A stretch of 64,000 nucleotides of DNA, taken from Rallus limicola (lineage: Eukaryota; Chordata; Aves; Gruiformes; Rallidae). The number at the start of each line of letters is the position of its first letter. Position 1 is the stretch's first letter. Position numbers and translations under genes: made by a program. Positions 24,126 through 35,985 of this stretch are shown here, one piece after another. Location of the stretch: NCBI GenBank assembly GCA_022605955.1, contig JAKCOZ010000001.1, forward strand, positions 73,290,520-73,354,519. Direction: 5' to 3'. The notes under the pieces are model-generated. The model was not told the DNA's origin, ran no database searches, and saw nothing but the letters and a program-made list of their open reading frames with translations.

Positions 24126-24640
24126 ATGTTTCGCAAGGCACACTTCCCTAAAACCCCAACACCGAACGAGAAAAAATATCAATGCAAGCAAAAAACCTCA
24201 GCCCCCACCAAACTAGACTATACCTCTTCAGTCACCATCCAGTTTAAAACATTCATTACAGAGAATACAGCCAGCTCTACAAGAGTGTGCACAGAACATG
24301 CTCCTCACTGCAGCAGCCTCCACCAAGGTTTTATTACTGCCCTGTGCGGAGTTAAAAAAAAAAAAAGAAAAGAAAAAGAAAAAAGGCAAAAAAATCCACA
24401 GCAACAAACTTACAGAACACAGGGATCAGTCTCATTAAGGAAGAAAGGGGAACTTTATGAAATATATTTACAGAAAAAGAAGGCAAGAAAAGGAAGAAAA
24501 GAGTACTGTACCAACTCCACTAGGGAAATAAAAGAGACGACCAGCCTTATACCAACAGAAAGAGGCATAGAATTACTAGAAAAACAACTATAAAGACATC
24601 GTAAATCAAACAGCATAGAGTTTAGAACATCAAAAACGCA
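24126..24640. other. A-rich, strand-skewed stretch
   Basis: The plus strand is strongly A-rich and T-poor for about 500 bases, with a poly-A/AAAAG-like core at 24355-24395. The long open frame here (24126-24593, 155 codons, Lys/Thr/Gln-rich) results from this composition: T-poor sequence has few stop codons. I do not call it a gene. The stretch could be the remnant of an A-rich retrotransposon or simple sequence. Confidence 0.5.
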
Positions 24641-25320
24641 GAAATTTTCATCTATTATTAATTATGATAAAAAATTCTATCTCAGAATATTTTACACAGC
24701 AGCTGTTGCCAAGAAAATCTACATCTTCTTGAGCTGAGAAACTTTAAAATCAGAAGCAAATCTTAGCGTAGCCAGTGGAGATAGCATAGATATTAACACA
24801 GTATTTCAATGTCTTCTTTCCATTTTCCAGTCAATTAAAAATACAAATATGGAATACAAAAACTATTTTAATTTTATTTTGATCTTATTTAAATATTTAA
24901 CTGAGCCCCAATATCCTGGTGTCTAAATCCAGTCGTCTCTCTGAAATTGAGCTGTGGCTGTTAATCCATGTGGATTAGTAGTTCTAAAAAGTAATTTACT
25001 TGTCGTCTTTTTTTTCCCATGTAGCAATTTCGATGAGGTTGAGAACCACTTTTGGAGATGGTGTCAGAGTTAGGATACACCATATTTGCTCTCTCCTGAA
25101 GCCTGTTTGCACCTACTCTAGCAGGTAACCTACTGATAATTTTCCTATTAGTGCATGTGTACATTTTCATATATTTTAAGATGCTGGTTCAGGACTTGGA
25201 TCCATAAGTGCAGCTGCTTGCCTACATTTTCCTGAACAGGATTTTGTCTGGGGCAGGGTTTAATTTTGTACAGCTTGGGACTTTGACCTCTGCAATCCAC
25301 TGCATCCCTTCACACATTTG
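24641..25320. other. Non-coding DNA
   Basis: Nothing recognisable is seen. Confidence 0.6.
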
Positions 25321-25324
25321 TTCT

Positions 25325-25415
25325 TAGGCTGTGAGTTCCTTGGGGCAGGAACCATGTCAGCATTTGTGTGCTATAGGGATTGGTAACACTAAGGGAATAA
25401 AATTGCTGCATTTTC
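25325..25415 (+). mobile_element. L2-like LINE tail
   Basis: GGCTGTGAGTTCCTTGGGGC, then AGGAACCATGTC and a later GGGAATAAAAT, follow the 3' end of L2-type elements (CTGTGAGCTCCTTGAGGGCAGGGACCGTGTC and an AATAAA-type end). Only the terminal 90 bases are recognisable. Such copies predate the bird radiation. Confidence 0.55.
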
Positions 25416-27044
25416 TACGTCTTCTCCACCCAAGCTGCAAATAGCTGAAATTAATATATATGGAGATACAGTTGGAATGTCCATCTTATCCTGTTGATGT
25501 GTTTCAGTGTGGACCAAAAGGATCAGTTTTAATGGTAGGAGATATTCTGTCCTCTACACACATTCAGAGCCTGGCCTCCTGTCAGGGAAATGTTTACAGC
25601 AATTTAAGTGGCAAATTATGTCTCTTGAAAACGGATTTGTTCTTATTTGTCTAGATAAAAGATAAGGTGTACAGAAAGATTATTAAAACCTAACTCGATA
25701 AAACAGAATGCTCCATTTGATGGGTGGGAGGAGAATTTTAAGGGGAAATACCAGTTACAGCAAAACAGCAATAGCCAAGTCAACTCTCATGGTTAGTATT
25801 TGTCAACAGTGTAACACATTTGCATCAGTCAGGAAAGTCATCGAAGCTGTTCACTTGGAAGAATTGCAGTCTCTTGTTCTTGAAGCAGCAGCGAAATGAC
25901 AACCTATAAAACGCTTGCAGAGAGTTGAAAGGAAACATTTCAGGCACTGCCTGGAAGACGTGTGACTAAGGCTGTGAGAATAATTGTTTTTTTTTTCAGC
26001 TAGAGTGCCGAACCTAAAAAAGAGGGAGAAAAAATAAGTTAGAGTCAAACCAAATGGAACTTCGTTTTTTGTTTTTCTTGCCAAAATGGAAATCTGAAAA
26101 CATTTATTTAGTGTAAAATGCAAACATACATTCCATTTCATCCAAAACAAAAATGTTCATTTTGAAGCATGAGGAGGAAAAGTGAAGGAAATAAAGGGCT
26201 GAGATTTGCCAGGTTTTCAGAGGTGGCAGTGCTTTTTACCTAGCAGCTGGTATGGGAGATGTTCTATACATACATGTCTGTTGTTTGAAAAGTGACCCTC
26301 AAGCTCATTATGTGACCTTAGCACAGGGAAAGAAAGCTCAGGCTTTCAAGGGGGCAGGAGGCTCTTCCTCAGGTATCTTTGTGCCCACGACACAGCATGC
26401 AGATGTGAAGTTTCCTTCCACACCTAATGTGAATCTTTGCATCTTATGAGTTCTCCTGCTTCAACTGGCTACCAGCTCTTGTGAAAACGGGTGTGCTCTG
26501 TGTCCCATGTGTGAGGCTCTTCCCCTTTCTCTCCAGGACTGCACAGAGCAGGATGCTGAACAGCTGCCTCAGCCACCAGGCTAAGAAGCCTATTTCTCTG
26601 TAGCTCTCTCTTGCTCTTTGCCACAGTGATTATCTAAGCACCTCATAATGCTTCAGCTTCATAATAACACAGAACATTCCTGTCTTGAGAAGGATTTGCA
26701 GTAATTTTCCTGAACATCCTGTAGAAAAATGACAAGGTCACAGACATAAGTGGCAGGTCAAGGTCTCTATTGTGTCTGTTCAGAGGGCAAGTTCTCAGGT
26801 GTGCTGTACCTGCAGTTTGTGATGCGCTGACATACTCAACATATATATGCCATGAAATGAGCTGAATGAAACTTGTCTTGCAGGTACATGACATCTGCAC
26901 TGTCAGTGTAACATAACCTGGGATCTAGACCAAGGTTTCTTTCTTAGTGTCACAGGCAGGAATATGGGAGCTCTGAGGAGGGCAAGAGCACACAGATAGT
27001 ACGTGATCCTTGACTAAAAGTCTGATTTGGTGCTCACTGGATCT
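25416..27044. other. Non-coding DNA
   Basis: No gene or clear repeat is seen. The open frames listed by length alone have no domain. Confidence 0.6.
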
Positions 27045-27049
27045 TGTAC

Positions 27050-27985
27050 AATCAGAAAGCAATTCAGTTTGAAGGGGGCCTCTGGAGGTCTCTAGTCCAA
27101 CCTCCTGCTCAAAGCAGGGTCAGCTCTGAGGCTGCCCAGAGCTTTGTTCACTTGGGTTTTAAAAACCCCCAGGATGCAGATGTCACAGTCTCTTGGGCAG
27201 CCCAATGGGTACAGCTCTCACTGGGAAGAAGTTTTTCCTTATACCTGTTTTTAATCTCTCTTCAACTTAACTGTCCCACCATGCACCATTGAAGATACTG
27301 TCTCTGTCTTCTTAATCACCTCCCCATAGGATCAGGCAGGAACCCCAAGGCCATCTCCTCTCCAGGGAGAACCAGCCTCTCCAGACAGGGCAGGAGATCC
27401 CACACCAGTCATCACAGTAGTCCTTTGCTTAACTTATGGTGATTTGTCAGTGAAATTGAGGGGCTCTTCCTTCTCAAGGGTAGGGCTCTGATGAATTTAA
27501 CAGAGTTTTTATTGTTCCCTTCCTCTGGACTATCTAGGTCCCCTTTGGATGGCAGCCCCTGCCCTCAAGTGTATTGAGTGTTCCTCCAAAATTGGTTCCA
27601 TGTGCTAACTTGGCATGAATGCAACCCATCACCTCCTCCAGGTCATTCACGGAGATATTAAATGCAGTCCAGGTCCCACTGCAGGCCCCTGTGCTACTGC
27701 ATTTGTCACAGGCACCTGGAGAGAGTATGACCCGTTAACCACAACCCACTGAGTCTGAACATCCAATCATTCTTTTTTTACCCAACTAGCTATCCCTCTC
27801 TCCAGAGCTGGACACAGTAGGAATTGGTGCTTAAAGCCTCACTAAAGTCAAGGTAAATGGCATCAACTCTTCTTTCATTTTCCACATTTTATCACAGAAG
27901 GCATTTTATCATAGAAGGCATTTCATCATAGAAGGAAATCAGATTGGTCAGGCATCATTTTCTTTTGGTAAATCTACACTGACTG
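27050..27985 (-). mobile_element. CR1 LINE, about 0.9 kb, 3' part
   Basis: Read on the plus strand this is the reverse complement of a CR1 copy. It starts near the CR1 3' end (GGCCTCTGGAGGTCTCTAGT, CCAACCTCCTGCTCAAAGCA, then GGGAAGAAGTTTTTCCTTAT) and continues back into the region that encodes the end of the reverse-transcriptase protein (CACTAAAGTCAAGGTAAATG, then TCATAGAAGGAAATCAGATT and GGTCAGGCATC). These landmarks appear in the order and spacing of the family. No frame is intact. It is the longest CR1 in the window and contains a local 17-bp triplication. Confidence 0.9.
27885..27935. repeat. 17-bp tandem triplication inside CR1
   Basis: CATTTTATCACAGAAGG, CATTTTATCATAGAAGG and CATTTCATCATAGAAGG lie end to end. 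The standard CR1 sequence has one copy of this unit, so the array arose after insertion by replication slippage or local duplication. Confidence 0.9.
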
Positions 27986-28039
27986 AAGTTTCTTTATTCA
28001 ACTAGGTGAAAAGTAGCAAGGTAAGCAGAGAAAAATAAG

Positions 28040-28150
28040 CTAGACAAAGAAGAGTTGGCTTGTCCTAGACTACACAGGAGGTCATCTGTGCAACCAAGAA
28101 CAGAATTCAAGTCTTCCTAATCTCAGTCCAGTCCCTGACCTAAATTATAT
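28040..28150 (-). mobile_element. MIR-like SINE fragment
   Basis: The order GGCTTGTCCTAGACTACACA, GGAGGTCATCTGTG, CAGAATTCAAGTCTTCCTAA and CTCAGTCCAGTCCCTGACC follows the reverse complement of MIR (GACTTGCCCAAGGTCACACAG, GGCAGAGC, GGAATTGAACCCAGG, TCCAGTGCTC). MIR is an ancient tRNA-derived SINE found across amniotes. Confidence 0.6.
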
Positions 28151-29083
28151 GTCTCTCCTTTTTAATTGAAAGTTAACTTTTAGTAAAGTATTTTATAGCT
28201 GGAAGGAAAAACATAACATAGACCATGTGGCAAATCCCCCGAGACTGTTAACAGTCAATTAAACATATTCTGAGAACTGTCATGTAGACAAAATTCAGCT
28301 ATGAATTGATGAGCGTTTTTCTTTAGAAATAAATGGCCAACACAATTTTGTCTTGACATTTCCTAAACCACAAATGGCTCAGAAATTTTGAAGATTACAT
28401 TCAGATTAGGATAATAATAAAGAACAGAGGAATATCTTTTGGTGGTAGTAGGAGGAATGACGCATGTGTCATGTGTAACTGCCTTCTGACACAGAAATTG
28501 ATACATGCAAACAAATTTTAATATTAATTCCTTAAAGTTCAAGACCATGATCTCTTTGCTAGCAAAGGCAGGAGGCCAACAGATTGGAGAGACAAAAGAG
28601 GCAATATTCCTAATGCACTACAGTGCCAGACTGTTGAAAATCTGACAACATTTTTTGTTGGTTTGTGGATGAGTGCTCTTGAAAATCCATCCTATGGATG
28701 CAGCTGAAAGGTTTGACTCCTGACTGATATCAGGAGGTTGCAAAATATTTTACACAGAATTGTAACATGCATTGGAGAGTAATGCAACTTTCCAGAAGAA
28801 CTTTTCCTAATGGGTCTAAGCTCCCATTTCAATGCAGCCTTTCAGGAGAAATTTCAGAGCTTTGAATTTTACGTACAAGCAGTAATGTCTGGCTTATTTA
28901 ACCTCTAGCCCCATGTGAAACCACAGCCAAAGAGACAGAGGAATTGCAGTTCAGTTGGACTTTTTCAGTGAGTTGCAGAATTTGACTGATGGATACACTG
29001 AAGTCCAGGAAGGATTTCCATTCCAAGAAGAATTTCTATCCCTACCATCTATCTTTTAAACTTTTTTTTGTAAACTTTTTTTT
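28151..29083. other. Non-coding DNA
   Basis: No gene or repeat family is recognised. A short hairpin, TCCTGA/TCAGGA, lies near 28717-28734. Confidence 0.6.
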
Positions 29084-29141
29084 TTCCCTTGTAAAGGTGG
29101 CTCAGGAAATTTCTTCCCTTGTAAAGGTAACTCAGAAAGTA
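29084..29141. repeat. 30-bp tandem duplication
   Basis: TTCCCTTGTAAAGGT occurs at 29084 and again at 29114, each followed by a similar tail (GGCTCAGGAAA and AACTCAGAAAG). Upstream, AAACTTTTTTTT is itself repeated near 29058 and 29072, so the spot is slippage-prone. Confidence 0.85.
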
Positions 29142-30377
29142 ACTGCATATTCGGTCAGATGAGTGTGGCCATGTTTTTGTCCTATTTTTCAGTGATCATG
29201 GGAACCTCCATTACATACAAAAACTGACTGAGACTTGTATAAAAACAGCCTTCCTGTGCCATGGGCTGGTAGGAACACACTGCTTTTGACCATGATTGCT
29301 TTCTAAACTTTTGAAAACTAAGTTCTGCTGAAAATAGTTTTGCTTCCTCTGCTAAATTACCACATGTTGTGGAATACACACCCATTTTAATGTATTCATC
29401 TTCTGTGACCCATTGTTAGCTCTTCATACCCCACAAGGGGATGTATCTCAGACTTTAGGAAACAATGATCTGTTGCAACTCATCTGCTTAAACCTTGTAT
29501 TTATTATTTTGCATCATACAGTTAACCAGTTGCTATATATTTTTGCTTGGCATTAATTGATAAATAGCAATTTATGATGGGCTAACCTATAAAAACTTCA
29601 GGGGGTTGCATGGCTTTCAATAGGCACCTGAAACCTACTTACTGCTATTGGAAAGACAGGAAAGGCAGGAAAACGCGATCTGCAGATTATGTGTATAAAA
29701 CTAGAACAGTCCCAATAAGAGTAGGGATGGAAATTTGAAAATCAGTTTGCTAATTCCTCTCACCTACATAGAAATGCAAGTTTCTACATCTTTCTTACTT
29801 TCTTAAGGAAAGAGAAAGTAAGACAATTTGAGAGAAAATTGGAAAGGGGAACACAGAAATATCACAAAAATGGTTTTAGTATTTAAAATCTGGCCTAACC
29901 AAGAACTGTTAGAAATGTCAGGCAAGTGTAAGGAGGTGTAAGCTTTACAAGTTTGAAGAACACTAGAACAGGTCCTGTCCTACCTCATGCTCTGTGATAT
30001 TACATTGGGACTAAAGTTGTAGAAGGTATAACTCAGCCCAGAACTTGACCCACTTTTTTGACAGTAAACCAAAGCTTTCTATGATCTTACTGTTATGTAC
30101 AGAGAAAAGATTGGGGTGGGCTTCAAACCACGCATGCAAATTTTCAGTAAGACACAACTGACTGATTAAATGATCAGCCTTTTAGCAACAGCACTTTCAC
30201 TATGCAGAACAGAATTTTGGACCAAAGTCTACATTTTTTGCAAATGGTTCTCATTCCAATATTAATTAATTCTGAATTTAGTTTTATTTTTAGTGTTTAA
30301 TAATGTTTCCTGTAGTATCTGAAGACTGTCATAGTCAGAGATACAATCCATGTGGTGCAATTATAGAGTAAATTACT
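29142..30377. other. Non-coding DNA
   Basis: No gene is seen. The minus-strand open frame 29182-29385 lacks splice context and family features. Confidence 0.55.
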
Positions 30378-30575
30378 GTGCTCAGGGTGTGCCCAACAGA
30401 GTTTGAGTATCTCAGAGGATGGAGATCCCAAAACCTCTCTGGGCTGTTGCTTCAGTGACTAATCACTTTCATATTGAAAAAGTTTTTCCTTAAGTCTGAC
30501 TGGAATTTCCTATGGTCTACCATATGTCCAGTTACAGTCATCCTATCACAGCTGGGAAAAGTCTGGATCATTTTT
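30378..30575 (-). mobile_element. CR1 LINE fragment, about 200 bp
   Basis: GTGCCCAACAGAGTTTGAGT, ATGGAGATCCCAAAACCTCT, CTGGGCTGTTGCTTCAGTGA, AAAAAGTTTTTCCTTAAGTC and GGGAAAAGTCTGGATCATTT reproduce the minus-strand order of a CR1 3' region. Both ends are missing, so the copy has been eroded or truncated on each side. Confidence 0.85.
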
Positions 30576-30748
30576 AAAATGGCTAGAATCAGGAAAGTGG
30601 ATGTAGTAAAAACAGCATAGCTACCTCTTAGCTAATGAATCCTGCATGTAAAATCAAGTGAAGAGCCTTCTCAATCAGCAGCAAAATTCCTGTTCAACTC
30701 AGGAACCCTGAAATTTTGTTGAGTCATTTGTGGCAAAACCATGGGGGA
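30576..30748. other. Non-coding spacer
   Basis: Nothing recognisable is seen. Confidence 0.5.
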
Positions 30749-30826
30749 TTTTTGTTGTGGTTTGTTTGTTGGTTGGGTTTTTTTTGTTGTTTTGGTTTTG
30801 GGTTTTTTTGTTCTTTTTCTTTTGGG
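30749..30826. repeat. T/G low-complexity tract
   Basis: The plus strand is almost entirely T and G (GTTTGTTTGTTGGTTGGG and similar). The minus-strand Lys/Thr/Gln-rich open frame here (30671-30919) is a by-product of this tract. Confidence 0.85.
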
Positions 30827-33074
30827 GCTATATAATTTTTGAATCAAAGTAGCTATGAAATACCTGCTGGAGCCTAACTTTGTATTTGGACCATTTTTCA
30901 TCATCTGTACATTTTTCAATATGAATGCAAAAACTCAGAAAGAAGCTTGTCTGAAACTCAGTGTCCCTGGCAAACATGACCTGTTAGTAGAAGAGAAGGG
31001 GTGTAGAAAGAGGCATTTTTGTTACAAGGTCTGTGATGGAGAATTAATCTGTCCCTCCCTATTGTCACCATTAGAAGCACCTTTCCTCCACTGTAACAAG
31101 TTCTGTGGTAGCTTTCATTTAATTATCACAAATAACCTTATCATACAGGTGTGGTTTCATGCACCAGGCAGGAGTCCTTAAATAACACTTTGTGCTGTGG
31201 AAAATTATCAAGAGAAATTTCATTTGATCAAATTTGTATTTTGCCAGATATGAAAAAGACGTGTCAGATGACTGAGCAATTCACCTTGCAAGAGGATACA
31301 ATCACCAGCAGAGAATGTCTCAGGTTTTCAGATAAAAAAGCCTTTGCAGGATGAGCGCTGTTGGACTCTTTTTCTTGGAAAGCTGGGGACCCTCACAGGC
31401 TTGTAGGAGAAGAGGGCTCTGGGGTGGGAAGAGAGGAAATGAGTTAGATGGCCACCAGGAAACCTTTTGGCAGTTCAGCAAGGAGTGTGGACATAGTGCT
31501 GCATCTTTCCCTGAGCCCTCCAGCACTCCCTCAAGCGAGGCAAAACCTTGTCTTTGCACTGTAGACCGTCCAGTTCTCATCTTCACTTTTTTTCTATGCT
31601 CACCCAGATTTTTCTCAGTCTTTGCTCAGTTTTAATGCCTGTTTGGTTTTTTTTTTAACTTCTACTGTGCAGCTGCTGGGCCCACTTCTACAGCTCCTTG
31701 CAATGAACCTGCCTCCTTTTGGTCTGGTCCTAGTCACAAAATCAAAGATTGGGGGAAGCAGTCTTGTTGCTAAGCCTACCCTACCCTTGTGGAGGCCTGA
31801 TGTCTGAGGTGTTAATCTTCATGTTCTTTTGATCTGAGTAAAGATAATAGGTTGTTTTTCAATATTGTTTCTCATTCATTAATATGTATGTTGTCTGCTC
31901 CTTCTTTTTTTTCCTCCAGAAAATCCTTTGAAGATACCTTTGTAGCCTCTTTTGTGCTGCAGGCCTAACTTTGACTTTTCAGCTGTTCATTGTTTTCCTC
32001 TGTGTTTCATGTTCTCACTCCATTACAGCCACTTGGCTGCTGCAGCCGGGGCTAAAGCATCATCCTCCTGCTTTCTTTCTGAGGAGCAGCCTAACGCAAC
32101 AGCACCTTCTGCTGCAACCTGGCTTTGTGTAGAAAACTAAACCAGCCATGGCCACACGGGATGGAATAAGTCCTAGAAGTAATGCTGATGTCTCAGGAGA
32201 TGTCACTGTTATTTCACGTTGTCTCATTCCAAACAAGTACTGAGGATAAAGTGCAGAGGCCAGGGACAAAGGGCCTGATACCCTGTCTGTAATGATGGCT
32301 GAGAAACCCAGATGCCAGCATGCAGTGGGTTTTTTGTAGGGTATGTCAGACCTATTGCATCCCATGCAGTACAGTGTACATCCCTTACATGCACAGGGGA
32401 CTCCAAAACAGCACGTAAGGCAGCCTGGTCCTGCTTTTTGGTGAGGCAGTTCCTTCAGAGTTTGCTCAGTGAGCTCAATGCCTGAGCCCCTCGTCCTGGT
32501 TTCTGCATGTGGCCCTGGCAAAGCCGATGTCACTGAGCAGACAGGACACCATCACTGGTAGGCAATGGTGCCTCTTAGACATCCACGATTATCCTTACAG
32601 TTATCATCTTTCATTACACGTGGTAATGTCTGATTGGCGGTGTTTCCAGGCACAGCTGAATAGTTGTCATACTGTACCCCATGAAAGGGTGAGACAACCA
32701 CTATCTAGTTTCAAAGGCTGCTTGTGATGAAAAGAACATTAGATCATTTGATTGCTATTTTTCTTTGGAATACACCCTCCTACTCACCACCCTGTGGGCA
32801 TCTATACTCTCTTTTGTTGAAGTTGTTTCTGTTCATATGATTTCATGTGCTCTGGGGCATTTTAGTGTTCTTGCTGATCTTTTTTTTCCCCCTGCCTTCT
32901 CTTCCTCTGTACCCTCTGCATATTTTTGTGGTATATTTGGCAAAGCTGTGGGTTACACCCATGTTTCATCTTGTTGTTTTTGTCATTTATTCACCAACTG
33001 AGCTCAGAGGAAGAATTTGTTTTTCAGTAAAATCTGGGGACTTTTTGTTTTTTTGTCTTTTAATAATTTTATAG
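30827..33074. other. Non-coding DNA with long chance open frames
   Basis: No repeat family is recognised. The 157-codon open frame on the minus strand (32060-32533) overlaps other frames on both strands and has no domain I know. Its Cys-rich middle is not a known zinc-binding pattern. A small inverted repeat, CATTAC/GTAATG, flanks CACGTG-like bases at 32613-32629. Confidence 0.5.
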
Positions 33075-33165
33075 TTTTGTTGACTAAAGCACAAGAAAAT
33101 TGAACGACTTGTCCATGGTCACACAATGAGTCACTGCTTCTGTCAAAATAAGAATCTGTGTAGAG
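33075..33165 (-). mobile_element. MIR-like SINE core
   Basis: AAGCACAAGAAAATTGAACG followed by ACTTGTCCATGGTCACACAA closely follows the reverse complement of MIR (AGGCACAGAGAGGTTAAGTG, ACTTGCCCAAGGTCACACAG). The copy is just upstream of the LTR at 33320. Confidence 0.65.
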
Positions 33166-33319
33166 CTGCCATAGTTTGCATTTCCTTGTTCCAGCCATTA
33201 GAGAAACTCTGCTCTTCTGTGAATTTGTCACAGATCTAAATGAAAGATATTGTTTCACATCACCTGTTTCTATGGCACTGAATAAGTTTCACAGGCATAG
33301 CTATTGACCACACCATGTG

Positions 33320-33936
33320 TGCCCTGGTTTCATCTAGGATAGAGTTAATTTTCCTTCTAGCAGCGGGTGGAATGCCATGTCTGGGAGTTGGGATGGGAGC
33401 AGTGCTGATAACACAGGGATGTTTCATTTGTTGCCAAGCAGTCAGGGACTTGTCAGTTGTTCATATTGCCCTGCTAATAACAACGGGGAGGGGTGGCACC
33501 CAGGAAAATGAGAGGGGACACAGCTGGGACAAATGACCCCAATGGGCAAAAGAGGGTATTCCATGCCAATTATGTCATGCTAAGCGTAAAGGAGGGGGCT
33601 GGGGGAGAGAAGGGCATGGCTCCAGGACACACGTTTTTGGGGACAGTCCAGTTTCGGGACAGCTCTGAGCTGTACAGCCTGAGCTGTGTGGTTTAGTGAG
33701 AAACTGCATTATGTATCACTGGTTTTGTATATTTTGCTGTAAAGTCCTGTTATTGTTATATCTCTCTCTGCTGTCCCAGTAAACTGTCCCTATCCCAACG
33801 TGTGAGGTTTAGTTTTGGGGTTTTTTTGAGGTTCTTTTTCCTCTCCTCCCCTTCCCTGCCTCAGTTTCTCACACACACCCTCTTAGAGAGTGAGTGGCTG
33901 TGTGGTGCTCTGCTTTTGGCTGGGGCAAATGTGGCA
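33320..33936 (+). mobile_element. Solo LTR of an avian endogenous retrovirus
   Basis: The copy begins with TGCCCTGGTTTCATCTAGGA followed by TAGAGTTAATTTTCCTTCTA and ends near CTGGGGCAAATGTGGCA. This gives TG...CA ends of a family I know as abundant in bird genomes. Inside are a promoter-side block (GGTATTCCATGCCAATTATG, then TCATGC, with the expected TATA box mutated), a polyadenylation signal variant in CAGTAAACTGTCCCTATC, and a GAGTGAGTGGCTGTGTGGTG block near the 3' end. No gag, pol or env sequence flanks it, so it is a solo LTR left by recombination. I could not see a target-site duplication. A related LTR lies in the opposite direction at 61859-62418. Confidence 0.85.
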
Positions 33937-34138
33937 GACAATATCAGTATGAAATTCTGAGGTAAAGCAGATGATGTTAGATCCTGGCCTCCAAAGAATG
34001 GATTAATAAAAATGTGAATCTCAACCCTGTAGGTACAGCTCTCCTCCAGTCCAGGATTCACATGAGACAAAAGTCTACAACTATAAAATAAGGGGCTCTG
34101 AGGTTATCAAAGTTTTACATTTATTCTAAGTTGATATA
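33937..34138. other. Spacer between two LTR-like blocks
   Basis: About 200 bases without a recognised feature. Confidence 0.5.
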
Positions 34139-34860
34139 TCCTGTCACAGCCCAGACCAGATTTCCCGTGTAGGGTGTGAGCCAGAGCTTTTCTCTCCACT
34201 CAAACCCAAGGATCAGGCTTTGGACAACTGAGCCCTGAACAGAGAGGGACTTCTTTAGTGATCAAAGGCAGCACTGCCTGTGAAGACAGAAGAAATTCTG
34301 TAGAAATAGAATCTGTGAGCTTATGGTTTTATAAAATAAGCAGGGAAGACAGTGTGGGAAACATTCACAGTATTCCCGATACTCCGTCATATTACTGACT
34401 GGGAATTCAGTCACAGGAAAATCAAAACATAGAAGGATATTCAACAAGAGGACATTTTCTCCCTGGGCAAGTGTCTTTTCACTGATCTACAGGCAACGTG
34501 GTTTATTCAGAGTCCTCCAGCAATTTTCCAAGGGCGGTGTTGCTTTTGGTACAACCTGACAATATGTGTGTCCTTCATTAACTCTCACAGACCCTCTGAC
34601 CCTCCACAAACCACTTCTTGATGGTGTCTGCCTCTGAAGGACCAGATGCTAGGGAGAACAGCTAGTGGTTCCTTGCCACCACATCCTAGGGATGTCTGCA
34701 GCAGAGCTGAGAGATGAACCCACCAAAGGTTTCAAGTATAAACCACCAAATGCTTACAACAATTTACAATGAAAGCCAATAAAAATACTCCAGCCCTAAG
34801 TGGGTACCAAAGTACCTCGGCTGTTTTTATAGACTGTAAAATGTTCAAAGTCTCCTCCAG
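34139..34860 (-). mobile_element. Probable LTR of a second retroviral family
   Basis: The low end reads TGTCACAGCCCAGACCAGAT, so on the minus strand the element ends in CTGTGACA, a normal LTR end. On the minus strand CTCTGAATAAACCACGTTGC near 34493-34512 provides an AATAAA polyadenylation signal, and CAGTCTATAAAAACAGCC near 34820-34837 provides a TATA box upstream of it. This order (TATA, then AATAAA, then CA end) fits an LTR read on the minus strand. The upstream boundary and the family are unclear, and no internal viral genes are seen. Confidence 0.4.
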
Positions 34861-35869
34861 TAGTCAAAGTCACATCTTCTGGTGGTTTAGAAATGGAGGG
34901 AGGTGAGACAAAGAAAGTAGAATATGGCAGGACATACAATAGAATTATCATGGGCCAAATGAAAGACTAATTTAAGTTTTATTTATAGACTGTGGGTAAC
35001 ACTGAAATTTCACTTCATCTCCTTTAAGCCCTTTACTCACTAATTCTTTGAAAAGGAAGACTAATTAAGAAAAGGATCCACTTGGCAACTTATTAGTTTT
35101 TAAATCTTTCTTCTTTACAGCTTTGGTCACTACTGCTTCCATAGTCTTTCAGAATTTTTTCTTCAGTTTATTGAAGAGACTTCAGTTGCCTCAAACCTTT
35201 TTATTTTAGCTCATTTAAATATATCAGCCAGTTTCAAGACGTGATAAAGATGAATGCAATTAAGCTTAGAGGCCTCATAAATGTTAGGCAAAGAGCTTTT
35301 ATTTTGACAAGATGGTAGAGCCAAATTAAAAGAATATCTGGTAGCCCTCTGAAAATACGAATGTGGGAATTTCTGGCTGTAATTAATTTTGTACGGGGAT
35401 TATAATGACTTACATTTACATACAGCAAGGAATGCTAAAGAACTGGTGTAACAGAGTTTGTGTGCCTGAGCATGTATTTGTGTGTGTGTGTGTATATATG
35501 TCATGCAGTGTCACAACGCGGCAGTGTGTATGTTCTGTCATTAAGACTGGTACCGAGTTCCCATTATCTCCATCCAAGTCTCCAACCCTAGGAACAAAAT
35601 CACCGGGCAAGCTAAGCCCAGCACACACTTTTCCAGCTGAATGTGAGGTCAGACAGAATAGTGGATCCTAAATTACCATCTTCCATAAGAATTTCATACC
35701 TCTGTGAAGTTGGAGTTTCAGTACCAGCCTCAAACTGCTTTGCAAGGTGGGTCATGAGTATTATACCAAAGGGGAGACTGCAACAATAGAACTGGAAACA
35801 GAATGTGTGACCAATTTGAGTCCAAGCCTGGAGTTCATATCTGTCAGGGAAGCCACACTGCCTCCTGAC
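34861..35869. other. AT-rich non-coding DNA
   Basis: No gene is seen. A (TG)n then TATA tract of about 22 bases lies at 35477-35500. Confidence 0.6.
35477..35500. repeat. (TG)n microsatellite
   Basis: The tract has about eight TG units followed by TATATATG, and is probably variable in length between individuals. Confidence 0.85.
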
Positions 35870-35985
35870 AAAAATCGTCCTCAAGGAACCTAGGGAACCT
35901 GCTTTGGCAGGGGGCGTGTACTTGATAATGTCTGGAGGTCCCTTCCAACCCCTACAATTCTGTTTATTCTGTAATTCTGGGAAAA
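35870..35985 (+). mobile_element. CR1 LINE, extreme 3' end
   Basis: AACCTGCTTTGGCAGGGGGC, then GATAATGTCTGGAGGTCCCT, TCCAACCCCTACAATTCTGT and a tail of TTCTGT-type units (ATTCTGTTTATTCTGTAATTCTG) match the CR1 terminus. Only about 110 bases remain, which is normal 5' truncation. It is one of the better-preserved CR1 copies here. Confidence 0.9.

Noticed and set aside
24126..24593. 155-codon Lys-rich open frame
   Set aside because: It is explained by the T-poor, A-rich composition, which removes stop codons.
27044..27292. 82-codon open frame
   Set aside because: It lies in the reverse complement of a CR1 element.
32060..32533. 157-codon minus-strand open frame
   Set aside because: It overlaps other open frames on both strands, has no known domain, no splice pair and no coding-like codon bias.
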